A DNA stretch of 64,000 nucleotides from Ruminococcus sp. UBA6407 (GTDB taxonomy: Bacteria; Bacillota; Clostridia; Oscillospirales; Ruminococcaceae): the NCBI GenBank assembly GCA_002438605.1, contig DJPR01000005.1:1-64000 (forward strand), in the 5' to 3' direction. The notes under the pieces were generated by a model, which saw only the letters and a list, made by a program, of their open reading frames with translations, was not told where the DNA came from and ran no database searches. Below, piece by piece: positions 45,102 to 53,992 of the stretch. Position numbers and translations under genes: made by a program. Each line of letters begins with the position of its first letter. The first letter of the stretch is position 1.

Positions 45102-45695
45102 ATGAGCAAAATAGGATATATCCGTGTTTCTACGGAGCATCAGGAAACAGCGAGACAGCAGGAGATCATGTGCAGTTATCAGGTTGACCGCATCTTCTCC
45201 GAGAAGCTGTCAGGAGCGAATACCGACCGCCCTCAGCTCAGGGCAATGCTTGACTATGTGCGTGAGGGCGATACGCTCTACATCGAGAGTATCAGCCGTC
45301 TGGGACGCTCCACAAAGGACTTGCTGAACATCATCGACACCCTCAGCGAAAAGGGAGTAACACTCATCAGCCACAAGGAGAAGATTGACACGGACACACC
45401 TACGGGCAAATTCATGCTTACCGTGTTCGCAGCTCTCTCACAGTTGGAGCGTGAACAGCTCAAACAGCGACAGCGTGAGGGCATCGAGATCGCTAAGGCC
45501 CAGGGCAAGTACACGGGACGGAAACCTATTCCCACCGACTGGACGAGGTTCGGGCAGCTCTATGGGGAATGGAAGTCGAAGAACATTACGGGCAGGGACT
45601 TTATGCGGAGAATGGATATGTCGGCAAATACCTTTTACCGCCGTGTGCGTGAGTATGAAATCCGTCACGGCATCACCGAGCCGACCTCAGCTTGA
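45102..45695 (+). CDS. Small serine resolvase/invertase
   Basis: 197 residues. IGYIRVSTEHQETARQQ (catalytic Ser 10), SRLGRSTKDLLNII, LSQLEREQLKQRQREGIEIAK, GRKP hinge, and a C-terminal Hin-like HTH. AGAAAGGAC precedes ATG 45102, 15 bases after the relaxase stop. It may resolve multimers or invert a segment of IME2. Confidence 0.9.
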   Translation: MSKIGYIRVSTEHQETARQQEIMCSYQVDRIFSEKLSGANTDRPQLRAMLDYVREGDTLYIESISRLGRSTKDLLNIIDTLSEKGVTLISHKEKIDTDTPTGKFMLTVFAALSQLEREQLKQRQREGIEIAKAQGKYTGRKPIPTDWTRFGQLYGEWKSKNITGRDFMRRMDMSANTFYRRVREYEIRHGITEPTSA

Positions 45696-45946
45696 CCGTC
45701 TGGCGAACGGAAATGCCCCACAGCACCGTCCGAGCCTGCGGAGCGGAAAACTTAACCGCTGAAAAGAAAAAGCCCTCAGAAACGCTTATAGAGCGTTTCC
45801 GAGAGCTTGCGGTTATTTGTTCCAATAGGGTTTGTGGCTGTTGTGGTATGCGCCACAATTCTGATTATGACTTGTGTGGAACGGAAAACAGGTGCGCCAG
45901 TAGGCTATACACTTACGAATTATATCGCTTCACAATGAAATTATAA
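45692..45946 (+). CDS. Possible cysteine-rich small ORF, 84 residues
   Basis: Overlaps the resolvase stop by four bases from a TTG. The second half (VICSNRVCGCCGMRHNSDYD then CGTENRCASR) has a zinc-site look. The same DNA also contains a GAAACGCT/AGCGTTTC hairpin, so it may instead be untranslated. Low support. Confidence 0.3.
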   Translation: MTVWRTEMPHSTVRACGAENLTAEKKKPSETLIERFRELAVICSNRVCGCCGMRHNSDYDLCGTENRCASRLYTYELYRFTMKL

Positions 45947-46564
45947 ACAAAATATACCTTTAATATATTCACAAATATTAAAATCATCGTTACATATAAT
46001 TAAATAATTGTAACCTGAATAATAGGGAATCCTTAATATCATCACTGCCCCATAGGATAAAATATTTTCAATCTCATCAAGATTGTTACAACTACAGTCT
46101 ATACTTTTGATTGATTCAAAGTCAAATTGCTTTTTGGACAAAACAAAGCCATTAAAATCAATCGAACCAAAGTCAGTAACATCCTTGCTTGTTAATTGAT
46201 TGTTTAAAACCTTATATACATGATATCCTAATTTTGTACTTAAGTTATAAATTGTGTTATCAAAGTCTAAAGTAGAGTTATTAAATCCTATATCAAAATC
46301 ACTATCAAAAATATCAGATTCTTCATTATTATAATATATTAGATAGCAAAGATTGAAAGAAGGAAAATTTTTATTCAATTGCAAAAAATATGGATTAGGA
46401 TACAGCAAACCATCCCTATTCTTTATCAAACACTTCCTGTTCTTAGAATTGAAAATAATATGGAACAAATCGGATATTTCAGAATCGTAGATATCAACAT
46501 CACGGATAAAACAATATTTAATACTATAATGGCTGGTTTTTTTTAAGAGTTTAAATTGTTTCAT
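45941..46564 (-). CDS. Probable immunity protein for the RHS toxin
   Basis: 207 residues from ATG 46564, which overlaps the toxin TGA (ATGA), giving obligatory coupling. Soluble, aromatic- and Asp/Asn-rich (IFDSDFDIGFNNSTLDFDNTI), no signal peptide. Family not recognised. AT-rich codons compared with the mob genes show that the toxin-tip/immunity pair was acquired as a unit. Confidence 0.65.
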   Translation of the reverse strand: MKQFKLLKKTSHYSIKYCFIRDVDIYDSEISDLFHIIFNSKNRKCLIKNRDGLLYPNPYFLQLNKNFPSFNLCYLIYYNNEESDIFDSDFDIGFNNSTLDFDNTIYNLSTKLGYHVYKVLNNQLTSKDVTDFGSIDFNGFVLSKKQFDFESIKSIDCSCNNLDEIENILSYGAVMILRIPYYSGYNYLIICNDDFNICEYIKGIFCL

Positions 46565-49500
46565 TGTTTCCAACTCTCAATTTCTTTGATAAAATCATCC
46601 CACATGCCATTGTTCTTTATTTTATCTTTAAGGAATATGTGACCTATTGTTTTACCACCATCCATTGAATAGTTGATATGTGGAAATCTTGAAAGTCCTT
46701 CGCCAGTCATCCAGTCTCCATGATTCCAATAAGCTGTATTTCCATTATCGAGATTCCTCCATCCTTGCCAAACCTTGTTTGAACTTTTTGCAGAAGGGAA
46801 TCCTTTTATTTTTTCTGTGTTATGACCCACAATATTCTTTCTTGCATAATTTTTTGCACTGCTTAAATCATCAGCTATATAATTAACTTTATGAGTTCCT
46901 TTTTTGGTAAACTTCTCTGCGATTTTTTCAACGCACACATTATGAACCAGAATCATCTCATCTGATACATAATAAGTATGGAAGTCGGCAACTTCAAGGT
47001 TATAGACAATAGTATACTGATTTTCAGGCAACGGAACGATTTCAACCTTATCAATTGTAATGTGATTACCATCAGCATCACGAAGCTCATCACCAGTATT
47101 TAGGAACTTCGCCTTTGTCCAGCCCTGTCCTTCTACCCAGAATGGGTGTTCTTTTGTAGTTTCAATGATTTCTCCGTTTGCTTCAATGTAAACGAGTGTA
47201 TCCTTGACATAGGTATAAGTCTTTAATACTTCCTTGTATACCGTTTCACCTGTTTCAGGATCAGTAGCAAGTACCCTATCGCCAACTTCTATGGTTTCGA
47301 TTGCCTTACCGCCATATATTGTAGCAACGATTGTTCCTGCTACAAAACAGCCCTTACCTGTAACAGTGCATTTTACCTTGTTGAATACTGCCGGAGCCTT
47401 AGCCATAGCAGCTTTGCCAATAGCACCCTCAACAACTGCTACTGATGCACCACCGAGTGAGTATGCAGCTTTATTTGCAATACTCTGCCAGTTTCCGTTG
47501 TAAATGTCCTTGCCAAGACTACAAAGAGAATTATATTTCTCTATTGCCATCCCCTTAACGCTGCCAACCGGATCATTAGCAAAGGACTTTACACCACTGA
47601 TCATGGATTTTGCAGTCTGGACAGGATGTCTTATAGCACTTATCTGTGAACCAAGAGTATCAACTACACCATGGCTGTAACTTGCAAATGTTTTGCCTGC
47701 GGGATTACTGTTCTCAAGAATGCCAATTCCTGTTTTCCAGTCATCAGCTCTGTCTTTACCCCACTGCTTAACACTGCCCCAAGCCTTTGAAAGAGAACTG
47801 CGTATTGAATGTCCGGTAGGGTCAAAATTCAGAATAGGGTTATTGTGGCAGTAAGTATAACGGTTAAGGCTTAACGGATCTGCTGCTTCTCCGCCATAGC
47901 TGTCACGGGAGATAAATCTGCCGATTGAAGGATCGTAATACCTTGCTCTGAGGTAAATTGAACCAGTCTCTGCATCATAATACTCACCGCAATATCTGAA
48001 CGCATTAGTATCACTTTCGTCCAGATTCTTTTCAACACCGAAGGCATCATATCTGTAAGTCTTGATACTGTTTGCAGAGGAGTTTGTAATACTTACAACA
48101 TCACCATGGGCATTTTTGCGATAATAGTTATAGTCTGACTTTACACCGCTTGTGAAATTATAACTTGCTGTGATACCTGCACCAAAGAAATAGCAATCTG
48201 CGGTATATGAGGAATCACCGGTAATATCAGCTATTATATTCTGATTGCCGTCCCAGACGTGTTTTGTTGTGTGACCGTTTACGGTCTTAGAGGAACGTAA
48301 ACCGTCAGCATTGTAGGTATAGCTTGCAACAGATTCGCCATCACTGTACCCTATAACCTGATCAAGAACATTGTAGGTAAAGTTCTCAGTCTTTTCGTTT
48401 GAAATCTTACTAAGCTGATTGCCGTTATTATCATAGGTATATGCTGTGATCTCAGTTTCTTCTGTATCTGTTTCGTCACTTATGCCTGTCTTTGTTTCAC
48501 TCTGAAGGAGTGCTGTATACTGATTCTGAGCATTCTTGTAGTTGTATACTGTTGTGAATACTTCAGAACCGGTTGCTGTCATTCTTATACGGTTGCCATA
48601 GTCATCATAAGAATAATTATACTTATCCGTTAAAGAAGCGTTTTCAATTTTTTCCTCTGTAAGCTGACCAAATCCGTTGTAAACATAAGAAGTAGTTTCA
48701 GTAATGTTGTTCTCAGTTACTATTTTTCTGGAATCAGAGCCGTCAAGGTAATATTTGTAGGTTGTAGAAGCTATTTCGCTTTCACCGTTGAAGCTCTTGA
48801 TCTCCGTCACTGCGTTAATGCAGTTATAGGCATATTCTGTAGATATACCGTTTGCAAGAATTTCCTTGCTTCTGTTTCCGTTAGCATCATATTCGTAAGA
48901 AACGATCTGGCTGCCGGATTCAGAAATAGAAGAAACTCTCATTTCGTCATCGTACTGATAACGAACATCAGAATAGAGAAGAAGATGTCTCTGTCCTGTT
49001 ATAGCTCTTGAAATGTAATCGGAAATTCCTTCATAGAAATAGCCTTTAAATGTGCCGTTGCTGTCTGTTTCGCTTACAACACGTCCGAGCTTATCATATT
49101 CATATGTTGTGGTTGCATTTCCTACTGACGAGCTGATCGTTCTTCCAAGTCTGTCAAACTGATAAGATGTGGTGACAGAGGAATTACCATTGCTGTCTGT
49201 TTTAACCGATCTTGTAAGTCTGTCAAGATCATCATAAGTGTTTACAGTAATATTGCCATTAGGATCAGTAGAACGGATAACGTTACCGTTAATGTCGTAC
49301 TCTGTTGTGCCGGAAACATATCCCGTGCTGTCATGGCTGCTGATCGGTCTGAGATACTGGTCATACTCATATTCTGTCAGAACATAGTCATTATCATTAT
49401 CTGACGAAAGACCAGTATACTGCTTAGTAACATTACCAAGCATATCATACTCATATTTAGTGATGTTGACTGCGTTCGTTTCAGAATCAATCATTCTCAC

Positions 49501-52500
49501 TTCTATGAGATTGCCTACACCATCGTATTTGGATTCTGTAATGCTGTTTTTAGTTTCAGCAGCATCCTGTTCGTTGATAGGATCAATAGTTTTAATTACA
49601 TTACCGTTCTTATCATATTGTATTTCAGAAACAGCATATTTAGGATTTCCGTTTTCATCCTTGTTGAAAGGTGTATATGTCTTTGTCAATGCTCCAAGGA
49701 AGCCATATTCATATTTTGTTATGTTTCCAAGAGCATCAGTTTGTCTTGCAAGCACACCATTAGCATAGTAATTGCAAGTTCTTTTAACATTTCCGTTAAC
49801 CGATTCAGATACAGTATTTCCTCTGAAATCCTGCAATGTTTCTGTTACAACCTGCTTATTAGCTGTAATGTAGGCATAACTTCTTTCTTTAAGTCCGTAG
49901 ATATGTCTTGTTTCATAATTTTCCAGACCGTTATATACTGTAAAATCAGAATCTACATACTCATACTCGTTTCTCGAAATAATCTGCTTAGGGGAGGAGG
50001 CACTGTCTTGGAAATATGTTGCTTTTTCACGCTGTAAGGCATCATACTCAGTTATGCTTATAGAACCATCAGGATTGGTTGTTTTTACAAGATTACCATA
50101 GGCATCATATTCAAATGTTGTAACATTACCTAAAGCGTCTGTAACGGTAGAAGGAAGATTGCCACGATTAAAAGTATAGGTTGAGCCTACACTCTTGTCA
50201 GAATATTTAGGAGTGTATTCAGCAGTCTTTCTTCCAAGCTCGTCATAGTCGTATGATACAATGATCCCTTCATCACCGGTTCCATATGTCGTGATTTTAG
50301 TGATATTGTTGAAATTATCATACTCATACGTTGTTCTTGTGGTATTCTCACTGCCATCTGCGTTGTAGCTTACAACCTCTCTTACTTCTGAGGGCTGTAA
50401 AGTATCAGTATACTCAAATGTTGTTTTGCTGCAAATATTCCCGTCGCTATCTTTAATGATAGTAGATGCGACAAGACCATTTGAATTATAAGTATTCTCT
50501 GTGACATTACCTTCCGGATCAGTTGTAGCTCTTATAAGTCCGGCGAGTCGTGTGCTTTCATCAATAGTCAGATCGTAATAATCGTATTCAGTAACAGCAT
50601 AATCGTCAAGATCAACAGAACTGAAACTGAATGAATCATCAGAAGCTAAAGCATATGCATTGTCAACAGGACGAATACTGCTGCCTTTACGTTTAACATT
50701 GACTCCGGTGGAATCGTATTCATAAATGGTAACATTTTTCATCTCATCGATTTCAACAAGAGGCATATTCTTGTTGTTATAACTTGTAACAGTAAATGTG
50801 CCATCAGGATTTATAACTTTTGTAACATTTCCATTTGAGTCATATTCGTACTCTGTTATATTTCCCGAAACATCTGTAGCTTTCTTTATCTCATCGTATT
50901 TATTCTTACCCTCTGAATTCTTATAATATTCAGTACGGTCAGTATATTCTGTGCCATCTACGATAGTATGGTTGGCAACGATAGCATAATCTTCATCATA
51001 CTCGTATGTTACTTTCTTAAGAAGTTTATTGCCATCATATTCTTCCATACCCGTCTGGCAGTTCTCTCTGTCATAAACATATACTTGCTTAAGTCCATGT
51101 TCATTTACAGTATTATCAACCCTACCATTGTCGATATATGTTACATTAAGAGTGGTTTCACCGAAACTGTTTTCTATTCTGTTGAGCTTTCCATTTTCAT
51201 CATAGAAATAACACTCCCTGCCACCCTTTACATTTGTAGCTACAATCAAACGGTTGTTATCATCGTATTCATAGGTGACTTCCTTATGAGCTGATTCATC
51301 CTCAATTTTTGTAATTCTTCTGTGATCAGCATTACCAGTATAGTAAATATAGTATTTTCCATTGATTGAATCAGTGATCGTGCGCTTGTTGTTCTCAATA
51401 GAAGAAATCAACATTCTGTTTCCGTCAGCATCCTTGATCCAATCAAGCTCACCACTTGTATTGAAATGGTACTGGCTCTGAGCAACATTTGTTATAGTAT
51501 ACTCATACTGATTTCCTACCTGCACTTCTTCAAGAATGCTATGGGCATTTACACATCTGAAATTGTTAGCACCGAGTTTTTCAAATGTTGTATTTGAGCC
51601 ATCCGGAAGAACGACCTGAATATAATTGCTGTAACTGTTTGTTATGATTTTGCTTACATCGATATTGAAATCCCAGCCGATACCAAAAGAGCCTTCTTCA
51701 GGATTTGTGGAATTATATGAACGTACAAAATCAGCACCTACACCCGGAGTAGTCACACTATAATCTTCAAAACTCTTTTTGTAGTTACCGGTAGCAGCAT
51801 GAACACCGTCCGGACCTTCCCATGCTTTACGATAAGCGGTTAATTCTTCCTCGTTTGTTCTAAACCACGGTCTGAACCAATACAATTCGGGAGAATAACC
51901 ATATGGGAAGATTACGCCGAGACAATTTCCATTGTCATCTACATAGTCAAAATTGAATCTTCTGCCTGTTCGGCTATTACCGTCATCATCAAGATAAGTA
52001 TCTTCATTTGCCCACAGAATTGTCTGTAGACCGTTTGGATTCAGAAATTCAATTGAATGTGTTCCAGAGGAGTATATTGCTTTAGCACCGGAAGGCTCAT
52101 TGACATTCCAATGGTCACCATAAAAATGGATCTGTCCGGCAGTCCACTTACCTTCCATATTGGCATCAGTAGCATATGTCCATGGACCATAGATAATAAG
52201 CTCATCATTGGCATTTGTCATAAGAATTTGATCTTTACAATGCATCTGTCCAAAATCAAAGCACTCACCAATATAAACAGTACCGCCATTTATATTGAGT
52301 GTTTGTCCCGGTACAGTATCCCATCCATCGGGAGAAGCAGTTCTAAAAACAAGATTTTTCCCAACATAAAGAGATCCTGCGTTCACATCAAGATTTGCAG
52401 CGATACCATTAGACCAGAACTGTGGAATGTTGGTGTTAAATGACATATACTCGTTTACAGCAAGCGTGTGTCCATTCAAATCGAGATCTGTGTCATGAAG

Positions 52501-53766
52501 GTTGTAGCTGTAGGGAAAATATGCACCTTCTTCAAGACGAAGATATTTCTTAAATGCATTATCCCAGTTTAAGTCACCGTTGTAAGCAGCCTCAAACCAG
52601 CTAACGTCATAGGAATCAATTTCACCACTGTTGTTTTTATCCATGTATTCATGATAATTCTCAGAGCGCTTGGGAAGGTTGGCGTAGTATTCGATACCTT
52701 CCTGATCGTCTGAATCAACGAATCCGTCATGATTGAGATCCATATTATAGTAATTTACAGCGTCTAAATTATCTGAATTATCAAAAAAATTACAGTAGGC
52801 TGTATAATCATCGGCATTTATCAAACCATCACCGTTAATATCCCAAACTCCCGAAAGAGTTGTGATTACATTATCAAGATAGTTCGCAAAATCCGTGAAA
52901 TCGTTTGTATTGATAACATTATCATTGTTCAGATCGTAAGCGAAGATATTTGAAGGTACGGTAATACTATCTTCGCCCATATTAACATACATATCTTGTA
53001 CAGCGTTTACATCGTCCTGCGAAATCTCTCCATCACCGTCATAATCCAGCCAGTCAAGATAATCGCTTGCACCTTTTACGGCGCGTAAACAAGAACTAAC
53101 GTAATTGGCATCGTCGGAGGTAAGATTATCATCACTCCACTGATTATTATCGTTAGCATTATAAGTGGTATCGCCCGGTACAAGCGTAACAGTGTCATGT
53201 GAACCGTTAGAGCCTACTACAAAAGATCCTGTGCCATAATCTTTCAAATAGAAAGGCAGATATCCGTCGCATTCATACTTTACATGATAAACGTCAGAAT
53301 ATCCACCTTCAACAGAAACATTATACGATTCACCATTATGAACGGTTTTATGGGTGAGTTCCTGCCAGTCCCCAGTGTAGATACGAACATAAATAGGTGG
53401 ATCATCAGATCGTGTAACTCCTGATACCTCACCAAGTGAGACTTTGCCGCTTACTGTAAGTGAACTGCTGACATCATCCATCGGGTCACTGTTGGCACTT
53501 CGTGCTCGTGCTGACTTCAAAAGCCTTGAACCAGTGACTACATCTGTATCACCAAAGTAGTCAACCTGTCCAAGTTCAGATACCGCCTGCTCAAATTCCT
53601 CAGCAAGTTCCTTTTCAGTTTTCTTCTCTTTGATACTTTTAGCAGCATATGCTATTGTATCAGGGTGAAGAATTCCTTTTGATGTTCCATCGCCAAATAG
53701 TGCTATTTGCCCTGTAAACAGCACTGACAGCACACCGGCGATGATGCGATTGTGTGTTTTGACCAT
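46561..53766 (-). CDS. Secreted RHS/YD-repeat polymorphic toxin with dockerin-like repeats and Hint domain
   Basis: 2,401 residues. Signal peptide 1-~42; beta domain ~100-195. Five or more dockerin/EF-hand-type units lie at ~220-400 (DYDGDGEISQDDVNAV, DLNNDNVINTNDFTDF, DINGDGLINADDYTAY, DLNHDGFVDSDDQ). RHS/YD repeats run from ~690 to ~1,950, ending in the RHS core YDPSIGRFISRDSYGG ... NFDPTGH. A Hint self-cleavage domain spans 2139-2276 (Cys2140; terminal His-Asn). The 125-residue toxin tip (2277-2401, with YWNHGDWMTGEG and FPHINYSMDGGKTIGHIF) has no family I can name. Secretion, cage formation by RHS and release by Hint are family knowledge. Confidence 0.9.
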   Translation of the reverse strand: MVKTHNRIIAGVLSVLFTGQIALFGDGTSKGILHPDTIAYAAKSIKEKKTEKELAEEFEQAVSELGQVDYFGDTDVVTGSRLLKSARARSANSDPMDDVSSSLTVSGKVSLGEVSGVTRSDDPPIYVRIYTGDWQELTHKTVHNGESYNVSVEGGYSDVYHVKYECDGYLPFYLKDYGTGSFVVGSNGSHDTVTLVPGDTTYNANDNNQWSDDNLTSDDANYVSSCLRAVKGASDYLDWLDYDGDGEISQDDVNAVQDMYVNMGEDSITVPSNIFAYDLNNDNVINTNDFTDFANYLDNVITTLSGVWDINGDGLINADDYTAYCNFFDNSDNLDAVNYYNMDLNHDGFVDSDDQEGIEYYANLPKRSENYHEYMDKNNSGEIDSYDVSWFEAAYNGDLNWDNAFKKYLRLEEGAYFPYSYNLHDTDLDLNGHTLAVNEYMSFNTNIPQFWSNGIAANLDVNAGSLYVGKNLVFRTASPDGWDTVPGQTLNINGGTVYIGECFDFGQMHCKDQILMTNANDELIIYGPWTYATDANMEGKWTAGQIHFYGDHWNVNEPSGAKAIYSSGTHSIEFLNPNGLQTILWANEDTYLDDDGNSRTGRRFNFDYVDDNGNCLGVIFPYGYSPELYWFRPWFRTNEEELTAYRKAWEGPDGVHAATGNYKKSFEDYSVTTPGVGADFVRSYNSTNPEEGSFGIGWDFNIDVSKIITNSYSNYIQVVLPDGSNTTFEKLGANNFRCVNAHSILEEVQVGNQYEYTITNVAQSQYHFNTSGELDWIKDADGNRMLISSIENNKRTITDSINGKYYIYYTGNADHRRITKIEDESAHKEVTYEYDDNNRLIVATNVKGGRECYFYDENGKLNRIENSFGETTLNVTYIDNGRVDNTVNEHGLKQVYVYDRENCQTGMEEYDGNKLLKKVTYEYDEDYAIVANHTIVDGTEYTDRTEYYKNSEGKNKYDEIKKATDVSGNITEYEYDSNGNVTKVINPDGTFTVTSYNNKNMPLVEIDEMKNVTIYEYDSTGVNVKRKGSSIRPVDNAYALASDDSFSFSSVDLDDYAVTEYDYYDLTIDESTRLAGLIRATTDPEGNVTENTYNSNGLVASTIIKDSDGNICSKTTFEYTDTLQPSEVREVVSYNADGSENTTRTTYEYDNFNNITKITTYGTGDEGIIVSYDYDELGRKTAEYTPKYSDKSVGSTYTFNRGNLPSTVTDALGNVTTFEYDAYGNLVKTTNPDGSISITEYDALQREKATYFQDSASSPKQIISRNEYEYVDSDFTVYNGLENYETRHIYGLKERSYAYITANKQVVTETLQDFRGNTVSESVNGNVKRTCNYYANGVLARQTDALGNITKYEYGFLGALTKTYTPFNKDENGNPKYAVSEIQYDKNGNVIKTIDPINEQDAAETKNSITESKYDGVGNLIEVRMIDSETNAVNITKYEYDMLGNVTKQYTGLSSDNDNDYVLTEYEYDQYLRPISSHDSTGYVSGTTEYDINGNVIRSTDPNGNITVNTYDDLDRLTRSVKTDSNGNSSVTTSYQFDRLGRTISSSVGNATTTYEYDKLGRVVSETDSNGTFKGYFYEGISDYISRAITGQRHLLLYSDVRYQYDDEMRVSSISESGSQIVSYEYDANGNRSKEILANGISTEYAYNCINAVTEIKSFNGESEIASTTYKYYLDGSDSRKIVTENNITETTSYVYNGFGQLTEEKIENASLTDKYNYSYDDYGNRIRMTATGSEVFTTVYNYKNAQNQYTALLQSETKTGISDETDTEETEITAYTYDNNGNQLSKISNEKTENFTYNVLDQVIGYSDGESVASYTYNADGLRSSKTVNGHTTKHVWDGNQNIIADITGDSSYTADCYFFGAGITASYNFTSGVKSDYNYYRKNAHGDVVSITNSSANSIKTYRYDAFGVEKNLDESDTNAFRYCGEYYDAETGSIYLRARYYDPSIGRFISRDSYGGEAADPLSLNRYTYCHNNPILNFDPTGHSIRSSLSKAWGSVKQWGKDRADDWKTGIGILENSNPAGKTFASYSHGVVDTLGSQISAIRHPVQTAKSMISGVKSFANDPVGSVKGMAIEKYNSLCSLGKDIYNGNWQSIANKAAYSLGGASVAVVEGAIGKAAMAKAPAVFNKVKCTVTGKGCFVAGTIVATIYGGKAIETIEVGDRVLATDPETGETVYKEVLKTYTYVKDTLVYIEANGEIIETTKEHPFWVEGQGWTKAKFLNTGDELRDADGNHITIDKVEIVPLPENQYTIVYNLEVADFHTYYVSDEMILVHNVCVEKIAEKFTKKGTHKVNYIADDLSSAKNYARKNIVGHNTEKIKGFPSAKSSNKVWQGWRNLDNGNTAYWNHGDWMTGEGLSRFPHINYSMDGGKTIGHIFLKDKIKNNGMWDDFIKEIESWKQ

Positions 53767-53861
53767 TTGCTAAATCCTTTCATATAGATTTTGAATTGAA
53801 AAGAGCATTCTCAAATCAGCTATCCGTTCGCAGATATTAAGAATACTCTATTACGCAATTC

Positions 53862-53890
53862 ATTATAACACTTTGCTAAAATTTTGTCAA
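53862..53890 (-). promoter_or_regulatory. Consensus promoter of the RHS toxin gene
   Basis: Minus strand TTGACA (53890-53885), 17 bases, TATAAT (53867-53862). About 90 bases of leader precede ATG 53766. Confidence 0.9.
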
Positions 53891-53965
53891 GCTTTTTTTG
53901 TAAATCCACAATATTTTTTACCTATTTTTTGCAAAACCAACCATCCAAATTTTATCAAATATTCG

Positions 53966-53992
53966 TTGTTAAGGTGTTGCATTCGGCACGCC
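53966..53992. other. attR of IME2
   Basis: TTGTTAAGGTGTTGCATTC followed by the core GGCACGCC. It is the mirror arm of attL. Host helicase coding resumes at once on its right. Confidence 0.88.

Larger units (their letters stand above)
39749..53983. mobile_element. IME2, 14.2-kb mobilizable element in the helicase motif
   Basis: Bounded by the 9-base direct repeat CGGCACGCC at 39749-39757 and 53984-53992. Content: large serine recombinase, two small unknown genes, MobC, relaxase, small resolvase, immunity gene and RHS toxin. Joining 39749 to 53985 restores the host frame without gain or loss (…ATGTPVSNS…). Confidence 0.93.
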
